In this document: positions 26,097-35,400 of the stretch, piece after piece
Layout of the letters: every line of letters begins with the position of its first letter
Numbering within the stretch: position 1 is the stretch's first letter
Assembly (NCBI RefSeq): GCF_021412625.1
Contig: NZ_JAKCFI010000003.1
Span: 1,116,001-1,180,000 of the forward strand
DNA: 64,000 bases
Source: Myxococcus stipitatus
Lineage (GTDB): Bacteria; Myxococcota; Myxococcia; Myxococcales; Myxococcaceae
Direction: 5' to 3'
Notes under the pieces: generated by a model
Seen by the model: only the letters and a program-made list of their open reading frames with translations
Databases searched by the model: none
Told to the model about the DNA's origin: nothing
Translations under genes and position numbers: made by a program

Positions 26097-26603
26097 CTAC
26101 TGCACCTTGACCTGGAGCTCCTTGAGCACCTGGTCACCGCGCATCACCGTCACCGTCCAGTTGCCCGGCTTGTTCAGCCGCACGCCGGTCCACTGACGGG
26201 CGCGCCAGCCGTCGCCCTTGAGCTTCACGTCCTTGGTCTCGCGCACCACGGTGCCCTGCTTGGTCTGCACCATGACGTCCTCGACCGAGTCACCCTGCGG
26301 TACCAGGTACGCCTGCCACAGCATGACGGAGGTGTTCGCCTTCACGCCCTCCGCGCCGACCTCGGCGGTGCACTCGTACTTGTTGGGGCCTTCCTTGGCC
26401 ACCTCCGTACAGAGCTTGGCCTCCACCAGCACCGGACCCTGACCCTGGCCCTTGTAGAAATAGTTCCACGTGTCACGCACGGCGTCCGCGCTCGGCGCCT
26501 TCACCGGCTCCTTGGGCGCCTCGGGCGCGGCGTCCTGCGCCACCGCCAGCGTCGACATCCCCAGCACCGCACACACCAGGCTCCGCGTCAGCAGCTTCTT
26601 CAT
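26097..26603 (-). CDS. Exported protein of unknown function
   Basis: 168 residues with a clean Sec signal peptide (MKKLLTRSLVCAVLGM, cleavage after AVA). The mature part begins with a Pro/Ala/Glu linker and continues as a beta-rich domain containing a Cys pair (AKLCTEV, NKYECTAEV) and ending GNWTVTVMRGDQVLKELQVKVQ, a strand pattern like an immunoglobulin-type or DUF2914-like domain that binds a ligand. Periplasmic location is predicted. It lies downstream of atoE on the same strand (92-base gap) but has its own signal and ribosome region. Confidence 0.65.
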   Translation of the reverse strand: MKKLLTRSLVCAVLGMSTLAVAQDAAPEAPKEPVKAPSADAVRDTWNYFYKGQGQGPVLVEAKLCTEVAKEGPNKYECTAEVGAEGVKANTSVMLWQAYLVPQGDSVEDVMVQTKQGTVVRETKDVKLKGDGWRARQWTGVRLNKPGNWTVTVMRGDQVLKELQVKVQ

Positions 26604-26695
26604 CGTCAGGGTCCCCTCTTTGTCGGTCCATGGCCCGCCTCCCAGGCCAGCCATGCCCCTTGATGTAGCACGAAATTCATCACGTCCACCCGGGC

Positions 26696-28039
26696 TCACC
26701 CCCACAGGAAGAACGCCAGCGTCACCAGCGGGAAGTACACGAGGAACGCGACCAGCAGGAAGCCGAGGATGTCCTTGAACTCCAGCCGCGCCACCGCGAG
26801 CAGCGGGAGCGCCCAGAACGGCTGGATGAGGTCGGTCGCCATGTCGCCCCACGCGTACGCGAGCACCACCTTCTCCGGCGCCACGCCCAGCGTCCTCGCC
26901 GCCTCCAACAGGTATGGCGCCTCGATGGCCCACTTCGAGCCGCCCGACGGCACGAAGTAGTTCACCACGCCGCTGTAGAGATAGACGATGGCGGGGAACG
27001 TCGCCTTCGTGGAGAGGGACACGAACAGCTCTCCGATGCGGTCCGTCAGCCCCGTGGCCTTGAAGATGCCGTAGATGCCCGCGTACAGCGGGAACTGGAG
27101 GACGATGCCGTGCAGCACCCCGCCGGCCTCCTCCGACGCCTTGATGAGCCGCGCGGGCGTGCCGTGCAGCAGCACCGCCAGCACCAGGAAGGTGAAGTTC
27201 ACCACGTTGAGGTTGAGCGCGCGCCAGCCGCCGTTGAGCCACAGGTAGCGCCCCAGCCACACCAGCCCCAGCACGCCGAACACGAGGTTGAGCAGCCGCG
27301 CGTGGTCCAGCCACGTCGCGAGGCTCTTCTCCTCGGGCCGCTCGGGCGGCACGAAGTCACCCAGCTTCTCCAGCACCGCCGCGTCCACGCGCACCACCCG
27401 CTCCGCCTTGGGGTGCAGCGCCCAGGCCAACAGCGTCATGCCCGCCACCACCACCACCGTGAGCCCCACGTTGAAGGGCGAGAAGAGCGTGCGGTCGATG
27501 GGGATGACGCCCACGGACTTCTCCAGGAAGTGCCCCGGCGTGGCCACCAGCAGGGGCGCGGACGCGGACAGGCCCGCGTGCCACGTGGCGCCCAGGCCGA
27601 AGTACGCGCACGCCACCAGCAGCCGGTAGTCCACGTCCGGCCGCCGCCGCGCCACGAAGCGCACCAGCATCGCGCTGGCCACCAGGGACAGGCCCCAGTT
27701 GATGTAGGCCAGCCCCATGGACACGACCGCCATCAGCGCCACCGCCCCGCGCGGCGTGCGCGCCAGGCCGGAGGCCCACTCGAGCAGCCGGCGCACGGGC
27801 GTGGTGAGCGCCAGCAGGTAGCCGGTGAACATCACCAGCGCCATCTGCATGGAGAAGGTGAGCAGCTCCCAGAAGCCGCCGCCCCAGCCGTCGAGCACCT
27901 TCGCGGGGGCCGCGTCCGCCCAACCCATGGCGAGCCCCATGGTGAGCAGGCTCAGCAGCACGGCGATGGCGAACGCGCTGGGGACGAAGCGCGCGGAGAA
28001 GCGACCGAGGGCTTCGGCGATGCGGACGAGGGTCTCCAC
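26696..28039 (-). CDS. atoE: Short-chain fatty acid transporter, AtoE family
   Basis: Integral membrane carrier for short-chain fatty acids, 447 residues from a GTG start. Family hallmarks are RFVPSAFAIAVLLSLLTM at the N-terminus, GLSASAPLLVATPGH, a membrane span with NWGLSLVASAM, and PSGGSKWAIEAPYLL with GDMATDLIQPFWALPLLA near the C-terminus. Around ten membrane segments are visible. There is no Shine-Dalgarno before the GTG, so the start is inferred from family length. No beta-oxidation genes lie next to it; a glutathione S-transferase gene precedes it after about 100 bases on the same strand. The gene symbol rests on family similarity only. Confidence 0.85.
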   Translation of the reverse strand: METLVRIAEALGRFSARFVPSAFAIAVLLSLLTMGLAMGWADAAPAKVLDGWGGGFWELLTFSMQMALVMFTGYLLALTTPVRRLLEWASGLARTPRGAVALMAVVSMGLAYINWGLSLVASAMLVRFVARRRPDVDYRLLVACAYFGLGATWHAGLSASAPLLVATPGHFLEKSVGVIPIDRTLFSPFNVGLTVVVVAGMTLLAWALHPKAERVVRVDAAVLEKLGDFVPPERPEEKSLATWLDHARLLNLVFGVLGLVWLGRYLWLNGGWRALNLNVVNFTFLVLAVLLHGTPARLIKASEEAGGVLHGIVLQFPLYAGIYGIFKATGLTDRIGELFVSLSTKATFPAIVYLYSGVVNYFVPSGGSKWAIEAPYLLEAARTLGVAPEKVVLAYAWGDMATDLIQPFWALPLLAVARLEFKDILGFLLVAFLVYFPLVTLAFFLWG

Positions 28040-28137
28040 GAGGTGAGGGCTCCCGGCGGGTGGCCGTCTCCCCGACAGGGGGCGGCAGGAGCGTTCTACG
28101 GCATCCTCCCGCGCCCGGACCACCACCTCGGCGCGGC

Positions 28138-28776
28138 TCAGCGCGACGCCGGAGCGCCCGCGAGAATCTGCTTCCACGCGGGACGGGTGCTGATGCGCTC
28201 CCACCACGCGGCCACGTTGCGGCGCGTCAGGATGAGGTCGTCCTGCCTGGCGATGACGAGGAACTGGAACGTGGGGACATAGACCAGGTCCGCCATCGAG
28301 TACGTGCTCCCGGCGAGATAGGGGCGACCCTCCAGGGCCCGCTCCAGCACGTCGAGCACCCCGGCGACGCCCGCGCGCGCCTTCTCGACCTCGGCCGGGT
28401 CCGTCTTCCCGCCGAACATGGGGTTGAGGAACAGCTGCTTGCGAATCTCGAAGACCGACGGCTGGAGGTATGACGGCTCCACGCTCACCCACTGCTCCAT
28501 CACCGCTCGCGCCTTGGCGTCGGTGGGGATGAGGCTGGGCGCGGAGGAGGGGAGGCCGTCGACGTACCGGATGATGGCGCCGGACTCGTACAGGTGGAAG
28601 TCCCCGTCGAAGAGCACGGGAATCTTCGCGAAGGGGTGCAGGGCCCGGTGCTGCGGGGTGCGCTGCTCGCCCTTGGCGAGGTCCACGGGGATGAGCTCGA
28701 CGGCGTGGCCCTTCTCGGCCAGGGCGAGCAGGGCCTTCAGGGTGCAGGTGCTGTAGGAGTTTCCATGGAGCTTCAT
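28138..28776 (-). CDS. Glutathione S-transferase family protein
   Basis: 212 residues with the two GST domains: an N-terminal thioredoxin-like domain (MKLHGNSYSTCTLKALLAL, KIPVLFDGDFHLYESGAII with the cis-Pro and Glu-Ser glutathione-binding pair) and a C-terminal helical domain (YSMADLVYVPTF). The N-terminal Ser/Cys (YSTCT) is the likely thiol-stabilising residue, pointing to theta/phi-like or bacterial classes. The start is supported by AGAGG. It conjugates or reduces electrophiles in the cytoplasm; the physiological substrate is unknown. Confidence 0.92.
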   Translation of the reverse strand: MKLHGNSYSTCTLKALLALAEKGHAVELIPVDLAKGEQRTPQHRALHPFAKIPVLFDGDFHLYESGAIIRYVDGLPSSAPSLIPTDAKARAVMEQWVSVEPSYLQPSVFEIRKQLFLNPMFGGKTDPAEVEKARAGVAGVLDVLERALEGRPYLAGSTYSMADLVYVPTFQFLVIARQDDLILTRRNVAAWWERISTRPAWKQILAGAPASR

Positions 28777-28934
28777 GGCGGACCTCTGGGGGTGGGCCGG
28801 GCCTCTGTCGGCGCCGGCATCGAGAGACCCCACCCTGCGCCCCCGGTGTGTCAGCCGTATGTCAGGTTTGTTCCCGGGGGCGTTCGCCTCGTGCCGTGGC
28901 GCTTCCCTCCGCGAGCGAAGGACTCCCGGGCGCG

Positions 28935-28978
28935 GGGGCCGGACCTCATCCACGCGGTGGTCGATGAGGCCCGGCCCC
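28935..28978 (-). terminator. Strong hairpin downstream of the dab-type operon
   Basis: Two 16-base arms (28935-28950 and 28963-28978) are complementary except for one A-C mismatch, with a 12-base loop. It lies just beyond the stop codon of the last gene of the minus-strand operon and probably terminates it. No T tract follows on the minus strand. Confidence 0.6.
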
Positions 28979-29009
28979 GTGCCCCCAAGAGGTCACCTTC
29001 CGTTCGACG

Positions 29010-29702
29010 CTAACGACCGCTGCCGCCGATGGCCTGCACCTGCGAGTCGAGCTTCTGCCACTCGGCTCGCGCCTCGCGCTGCTGCTTCAGGTCGTTCTCG
29101 ACGACCTGCTGCGTCTGCTGGGCCTTCTGCTTCGCCTCGTCCACCTTGCGGGCAAACTCATTACCGTTGAGCTTCTCCGCGCGGACATCGCCGCTGTGCT
29201 GGAGGGTCTGGTAACGCGCCTGCTCCAGCTCCGCCTCGGCGACATCGCGCTCGCGCTCGCGCATCGTCTTCAGGGACTTGCGCGTGGTGGCCACCCGCTC
29301 GCGCCAGGTCACCTGGGCCTTGGCCGCCGCCAGCTGGGCGTCCGCCTGCTCGAGGCGCTGCTGGGCGTTGGGGTCCTCACCTCGGCCCGTCTCCTTCGAG
29401 GCCTTCACCGCGGACTGGGCCGCGTCCCTGCTGGCCTTGGCCGCCTTCTCCTCCTTCTTGGCGATCTTCAGCTCGCGCTTGCCGTCCTCCTCGGCGACGC
29501 TGGCCCGCGTCACCTGGTCCTCCGCCTTGTTCAAGGTGGCCTGCGCCTGGCGCACGTCGTTCATCTGGTCGGGCGGCACCCGCGCCAGCCAGGACTCGTC
29601 CACCTTCGTGCTGTGACGGCTGGAGCTACAGCCGCCGCTCAGGCCCAGCAGTAGCGCCGCGGAGAGGCTCCCCAGGACGTTGCGTTGCCTCGACTGGAAC
29701 AT
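29010..29702 (-). CDS. Coiled-coil lipoprotein at the end of the dab-type operon
   Basis: 230 residues. The start at 29702 is fixed by AGGAGGG and a lipoprotein signal (LLLGLSGGCSSS). The mature part is a long, highly charged heptad-rich helix (about residues 45-220: QATLNKAEDQVTRASVAEED, KIAKKEEKAAKASRDAAQSA, QQTQQVVENDLKQQREARAE), i.e. an elongated coiled coil anchored by a lipid. The gene overlaps the preceding NuoM/MrpD-like gene by 77 bases in another frame on the same strand. Whether it belongs to the carbon pump functionally or only by position is unknown. Confidence 0.75.
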   Translation of the reverse strand: MFQSRQRNVLGSLSAALLLGLSGGCSSSRHSTKVDESWLARVPPDQMNDVRQAQATLNKAEDQVTRASVAEEDGKRELKIAKKEEKAAKASRDAAQSAVKASKETGRGEDPNAQQRLEQADAQLAAAKAQVTWRERVATTRKSLKTMRERERDVAEAELEQARYQTLQHSGDVRAEKLNGNEFARKVDEAKQKAQQTQQVVENDLKQQREARAEWQKLDSQVQAIGGSGR

Positions 29703-31077
29703 GGTGTTCCCTCCTATTCCGGATGTCTTCCAGCAGACGGTGGTCACGCCGCGCGTCGATGGAAGGTGCCATGGAGGGAGGGAGAGACGACGGACCGAGG
29801 CCCAGTCCTCCGGCGAGGAGGGCGGCGACCAGCGCCACCGCCACCCACCGCTCCCGGGGAAGCAGGTCCGTGAAGGGGCGCGACGAGGGGGGGCCGAGGA
29901 AGGTGCGCTGCCAGGCTCGCAGGAGCGTGACGGCGTCGAGCACCAGGGCCAGCAGGAGCGGGAGCGTCGACGCCGGCTGGCTCTCGAAGACGGCGCGAAG
30001 GAGCAGGTCCTCGCTGGTGAAGCCGAGCGTCCCCGGGAGGCCCATGCCGGCGAGGGCGAGCAGCAGGAAGAGCGCAGACATGCGTCCGGCCGACCCCTGG
30101 AGCCCTCCCAGCTTCGTCATGTCCGCGGTCCCCGCTCGGCCCTCCAACGACTGGACCAGCAGGCCCAGCCCCGCGAAGGTCAGCCCGAGGACGATGACCT
30201 GGAGTCGCGCGGCGCCCGCGTCTCCCCAGGCCATCGCCGCGAGCAGCAGGCCGGAGTGGCTCGACAGCACGAAGCCCAGCATGCGCCGGAGGTCCGTCTG
30301 GGCCCACGCCAGCACGGCCCCGTGGAGCGCGGTCCCGACGCCCAGGATGCCCAGCCACGTCGGCACCCCGGGCCCGAGCGCGGGAGACAGCCGCTCCCAC
30401 AGGACGAACCCCGACAGGACGTTCATCAGCGGGAAGGCCATCCCCATGGGCATCCTCGTCACCACCGTGGGGAGCCAGGAGTGGAAGGGCACCACGGCCA
30501 TGCGGACGCCCACCGCCACCACCGTCAGCGAGGCCAGTCCCAGCGCTCCGAACGGCGCGCCGACGTGGGCGAGCCGCGAGAGGTCCGTGTCACCGGACAG
30601 GTCCAGGCCCAGCAGCGCCAGCAGCGGCAGCGCGCCCACGAGCATGGACAGGTGGAGCACGCGCGCCTCGTGAGGGCCCTCGCCGTCCGGGGCTCGTCGA
30701 GCCAGCAGGATGCCCAGGGGAACCGGGAGGGCCATGAGACAGCCGAGCCACGCCGCCGGGGCGCGCGCGAGGACGACGCCCATGGTCGCGCTCTCGGTGA
30801 GCAGCAGGGCCATCGACATCTCCCGGTCCAGGAGCCCGCGAGGACCTCCGACCAGCGTCGCGACGACGAGCAACGCGACGAGGGGACAGAGCGCGGGCGC
30901 CTCCGGGGAGACCCGCGCGGACGGCGCGAGGGTGAGCAGCGAGAGGCCCAGCGTGAGGAGTGCCCAGAGCGTGGCCACCCGCGTGGCGCGCGCGACCGTC
31001 CGCGTCCGGATGAGCGACAGCGCGCCCACGAGGGGCAGCGCTGGCAACAGCGTCGTGAGGGAGGGGAGCGGGAGCAT
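29626..31077 (-). CDS. NuoM/MrpD-like proton-channel subunit
   Basis: 483-residue multi-pass membrane protein related to antiporter-like subunits of complex I and Mrp antiporters. Family marks: VVPFHSWLPTVVTRMPM, QTDLRRMLGFVLSSHSGLL, and GMGLPGTLGFTSEDLLLRA. It starts with a TGATG overlap on the stop of the DabB-like gene, so it is translationally coupled. DAB systems usually have one such subunit (DabB); here a second follows, suggesting a heterodimeric ion channel. Its C-terminal 25 codons overlap the coiled-coil lipoprotein gene. Confidence 0.85.
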   Translation of the reverse strand: MLPLPSLTTLLPALPLVGALSLIRTRTVARATRVATLWALLTLGLSLLTLAPSARVSPEAPALCPLVALLVVATLVGGPRGLLDREMSMALLLTESATMGVVLARAPAAWLGCLMALPVPLGILLARRAPDGEGPHEARVLHLSMLVGALPLLALLGLDLSGDTDLSRLAHVGAPFGALGLASLTVVAVGVRMAVVPFHSWLPTVVTRMPMGMAFPLMNVLSGFVLWERLSPALGPGVPTWLGILGVGTALHGAVLAWAQTDLRRMLGFVLSSHSGLLLAAMAWGDAGAARLQVIVLGLTFAGLGLLVQSLEGRAGTADMTKLGGLQGSAGRMSALFLLLALAGMGLPGTLGFTSEDLLLRAVFESQPASTLPLLLALVLDAVTLLRAWQRTFLGPPSSRPFTDLLPRERWVAVALVAALLAGGLGLGPSSLPPSMAPSIDARRDHRLLEDIRNRREHHVPVEATQRPGEPLRGATAGPERRL

Positions 31078-32414
31078 CACGCGGCTCCCGTGGAGGGCTT
31101 GCCGGGAGAGGGCTCGCCGGGGCGGGTGGGTGCTGCTCGTGGCGCGGTCTCCTCGGTGAGGCGTCCCACCCAGCGACGCTCGGCGGAGTCCAGCGCGTGT
31201 GCGACGCGCCGCAAGGGTTGGAGGACCCAATGCTCGCAATGCGCGTCCACGGCGAAGCGCTCCAGGGCGAGGCGGTAGAGGCGTGGTTCGAGGGAAGGCG
31301 GCGCGAGCCGGTGCAGCCAGGCGAAAGAGGGCGGGCGCGTGTCGCGCAGGGCGGCGCGGCGTGTCTGGGCGTGGCGCAGCGCGGAGGGCGCCTGGAGGAA
31401 TTGGAGACAGCGCAGGCTGGCGTGCGCCAGCAGGTGGAGCAGGGCCAGTGAGGTCAACCCGAGCCCCACCTCCACGAACATCAACCCCACCTGCGTGAGG
31501 ACCCCCTGGGCCAGCGCGCCCTTCACGTCTGGCTGGACGCGCCAGACGAGCGTGGCGTGGAGCGCGGTGAGCAGCCCCACCAGCACCATCGCGCCGCGGG
31601 CGAGGGGCGCCTGCATCAGCAGGGGCGAGGCTCGCAGCATCAGGTAGACCCCGGCATGGATGGAGAGCGCGCCATAGAAGAGGGCGCTGGAGGGCGTCGG
31701 GCCTTCCATCGCGCGCGCCAGCCAGCCGCTGAAGGGGAGCTGGGCCGATTTGCCCAGCGCGGCGAGCAGCAGGCACAGCGCCAGGGCCGTCGCCGGGAGC
31801 CCCTGCGCGGAGGTGGGCCAGCGCGCGGTCCCCGTGGCGTGATGGAGCCAGGCCAGCGCCGCGAGCAGGCCGACGTCGCAGAGACGGTAGGCCCCGAACG
31901 CGCGCAGGCTCGCGCGGACGGGGCCCGCGCGCTCCTGGAAGAACCCGATGAGCAGGGCCGAGGACAGGCCCACCCACTCCCAGCCGACGAGGAGCACCTC
32001 CAGGCTGCCTCCACCCACGAGCAGGTGCATCCCCGCCGAGAACAGCGCCAGCAACAGGAAGAAGCGCGCGAAGCCCGGCTCGCGGTGCAGATAGGAGACG
32101 GAGAAGCGCCCCACCAGCAGGGTGACGGTGCTCACCAACACGAGCAGGGGCGCGGACACCCCGTCCACCTGGAAGGGGTGCCCCGAGGGAAGCCACGCCA
32201 CGAACACGGGCTGGGGATGCACGGCCCACCACGCGCTCACTCCCACCGCGCATCCCCACGACAGCCACAGGGCCCCGAGCACCTGTCGGGCTACCGCGCG
32301 CTCGCTCGGGGCGCGCGCGAGGAGCATCGTCCCTCCCAGCAGGAGGAAGGACAGCAGCGGCGACAGGGGAATCGCCGCGGCGAACCAACCCGGGTTGAGC
32401 TCAGGGAACGCCAT
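31077..32414 (-). CDS. dabB: DabB-like (NuoL-type) subunit of an inorganic-carbon pump
   Basis: 445-residue membrane protein of the NuoL/NdhF/MrpA type. It carries LVGWEWVGLSSALLIGFF (conserved Glu), LGKSAQLPFSGWLARAMEG (conserved Lys, then the family signature) and PTPSSALFYGALSIHAGVYL. In known DAB/MpsAB systems this subunit conducts cations and drives bicarbonate or CO2 hydration by the DUF2309 partner. It starts 14 bases inside the end of dabA. The first residues (FPELNPGWFAAAIPLSPLLS) are the first membrane helix. Function is inferred from the DabA partner. Confidence 0.87.
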   Translation of the reverse strand: MAFPELNPGWFAAAIPLSPLLSFLLLGGTMLLARAPSERAVARQVLGALWLSWGCAVGVSAWWAVHPQPVFVAWLPSGHPFQVDGVSAPLLVLVSTVTLLVGRFSVSYLHREPGFARFFLLLALFSAGMHLLVGGGSLEVLLVGWEWVGLSSALLIGFFQERAGPVRASLRAFGAYRLCDVGLLAALAWLHHATGTARWPTSAQGLPATALALCLLLAALGKSAQLPFSGWLARAMEGPTPSSALFYGALSIHAGVYLMLRASPLLMQAPLARGAMVLVGLLTALHATLVWRVQPDVKGALAQGVLTQVGLMFVEVGLGLTSLALLHLLAHASLRCLQFLQAPSALRHAQTRRAALRDTRPPSFAWLHRLAPPSLEPRLYRLALERFAVDAHCEHWVLQPLRRVAHALDSAERRWVGRLTEETAPRAAPTRPGEPSPGKPSTGAA

Positions 32415-35400
32415 GGGCCTCTCCTTCCGATGGGGCCGTGCCGCTCGCGCCAAGGATGAGCGCGGGAGGGAGGAAGTCGCGCTGCCCCGCGTACCAGTCG
32501 GGTGAGGACGCGGCTCGGGGCAGCGGTGTGTCCGGTGTGTCGAGGGGCTGGAAGCCCTGGGGCGTGAACCGACGCTGAGCGCCGGTCGTCGGGTCCACGC
32601 TGACCAGCTGGACCCAGGCATGGGCGACGAGCTCTCGCAGGGCGGGCTGTCGCTCCAGGATGTCCGACAGCACGGTGACGCTCGCCTCGACGACGAGCAG
32701 CAGGCGCATGGGCTCGTGCAGCTCGACCATCTGGCGCGGGAGGCCCGTGCGCAGGTCGCTCTCCGCGCCGTCCATCACGCCCAGCAGGCCCGTCAGGTTG
32801 TGAGGCAGCTTGGTCCCACAGCCATGGCGCTCGTTGTCGACGTGGGAGAAGTAGTACTCGAGGCTGATGCCCGCGCCGACGGGGGCCGCCGCGAGCAGGA
32901 GGCGCTCGATGATGGCGCCGCTCGCGTCGCGTCGCGGGTCGTAGGAGATGAGGAAGGCGCGCCGGTCGAGGAACAGCCCGCGCGTGAGGGCCCGCCGGCC
33001 CACGATGCAGACGGCGTTCATGGCGTGGCCCAGCTCGGGCCGGGGCTGGCCCAGGTCCGCGGCGCGCGCCTCGACATGGCGCAGGGCCTGGGTGGGGGAC
33101 AGCTTCCCTGGCGCCGAGTCGAAGCGACGGCAACGTTCGTGCGCGGACAGGGCACGGGCATGGTCGAGCGCTCGGCGAAGCGCGGACAGCTCCCCGTGGA
33201 GCCGGGCGGGCACTTCGTGGAGGTCGTACAGGTGGACTTCATCGGTGGTCGTGTCGTGGAGCCCGCCGATGAACCAGGAGGTGTCGGGGAGGGCGATGCC
33301 TCGTTCGCGCAGGCGCGCGCGGACCTCCGGGCGATTGGCCATCTGCGCGAAGAGCCGCGCGTTGGGCCCTCCCTGCCTGCCACCACAGGCGCCGCAGTCA
33401 TAGGCCGCCCGATGCGGGTTGTTGACGCTCGCGGCGCCATGGCCGAGGACGACCACGAGCGGCGCGAAGCCCTCCACGAGCCCCATGCCCTCCAGCGCGC
33501 TCGCGACACGCTGCGCCTGCTCGTCGACCGTGAAGCCCCGTGGCTTCGCGCCTGGCTCCGCGTCCGCTGGCTCGCGCAGGGTCGTCAGCCGCGTCCTCGG
33601 CGTCGGCAGGAAGGTCGAGGCGAACGCTCGACGCAGCTGCTCCAGCCAGCGTGGAAGGAGCACCTGGAACGGGAGGAGCACCAGGGAGAGCAGCCCGAGC
33701 ACCGGCGTCAGCAACCACGCGACCTCGAGGGCCTGGCTGCCGTGGTCCAGGCCGTGCTGGAGCCTCGCACCGTGCGCGCGCCGTCGCGCTCGCAGGCGGG
33801 CGCGGGCATCCTCGGCGGGGAGCGGATGCTCCTCCACGATGTGGGCGGGCGTCATGACCACGGGACAGAGGGCGACGGACCGCGCGTCGTCCAGCCCCTG
33901 GTAGTCGAAGGCCACGCCGAAGAAGCCCGCGATGCCGAAGGTCTCGTGGCGGGTATCCTGCTCCTCGAAGTGGCGGCGCATGGATTCCTCGCGGTCGTCC
34001 ATGCAGAACCACAGTTGGAAGCGAGGGGCGCGCACCTCGCGCTCCGCCTCGGGGCGCAGCCGGTTGCGCGCGAGCCCCCAGGCCAGCTGCTGGCGGTAGT
34101 GGCGCTCATGGGCTTCGTGCCAGAGGCGCCGCCTCGTCGAGGGCGAGAAGCGCTCGATGGCCTCCAGGAGGAGCTGTCCGCGTCGAGGGGGAAGCTCCGC
34201 GACCTCCATCGCGGACACGCCCAGGTGCTGCATCCACTGGAAGAACCGCCAGCTGCCTTCCTCCAGGGGAGGGGCTCCGGCCTCGGCGCGCATCGCGTCG
34301 CGCGCCACGTCCGCGAGCGCGGCCAGCGGGCCGTGATGTCCCAGGTGCTCCCGAGCGGCGGCCTCCAGGGCGGCGCGCTCCAGGGTGAGTCGCACCGCGA
34401 GGAAGTCCATCAACCTCGCGGGCGGCGCATCGGCGGGGCGGGTCGCGTCGTGCTCCAGGCGGTGGAACATGCCCGCCCAGCCGGGCAGCGCCCGCAGCAC
34501 GCGGACGAGGTACGGCTCCCACCGCGCCTCGGGGACGCCCAGGGCCTCGAGCACGTCGAGCACCGCGTCCTCCGCGGAGTCGGCGCCGTCACCGAGGTCC
34601 TGCTCCGGTGGGCGAAGCCACGCCAGCTCGGCCCCCAGTCCCGCGCGGCGGAGCGCGAGCCACGCGGCGTAGAGGCCCCGCCGACGATGAGGCATGGGCC
34701 AGTGGGAGAAGCCTTCGTCCAGGAAGGCCCCGCAGACGCGGATGAGGTGCGGATGGAGCCAGTCTCCGACATCGACGCCCGTGGCCGCGAGCAGCAGCTC
34801 GCGATGGTCGCGGAGGGGCGCGGGCCCGTTGGAGGGCGGCGGACACACCGTGAGCCGCTGTGCCTGGCTCTGGGACCAGAGCGCGGCCACGGCGAGTGGC
34901 TCGCAGTCGCGCTCCAGCTGCTCCCAGAGCGAGGCCCAGGTTCCCTCCCCACCGAAGGCCGTGGCGAGCGCGCGAGGGAGGATGGCGGCTTCGGCGCTCA
35001 GCCACCGCTCCATCGTGAGCGTTGGCGTGTCCCGGACCGTCTCCTTCACGCGCACCAGATAGTCGGCGGCGCGCGCGTGGGGGATGCCCAGCCTTCGCAA
35101 GGCGACGTCCATGGGGAGGACGCGTTGGAGGCAGAGCGCGGCGGCGCGGACCGAGTCGCCGAGGGTGGGTTCCAGCAAGGCGCTCGCCAGCGTCGTCAAC
35201 GTCCAGTCGCGCGCCACGCGGTCCAGCCAGCACCGGAGCCCGGTTCGGGAGGCGGCCAGGAAGCGCCGCCGCGCTTCCTCGGAGACGTCCTCGCGGAGGC
35301 GGCGCGCGGCGGACAGCTCCGTGAGGCGCCATCGCAGGGAGGACGAGGTCTCCCGGGGCACCGGATGGAGCAGCGCGAGCAGCGCCACGCGCTCGGGAGA

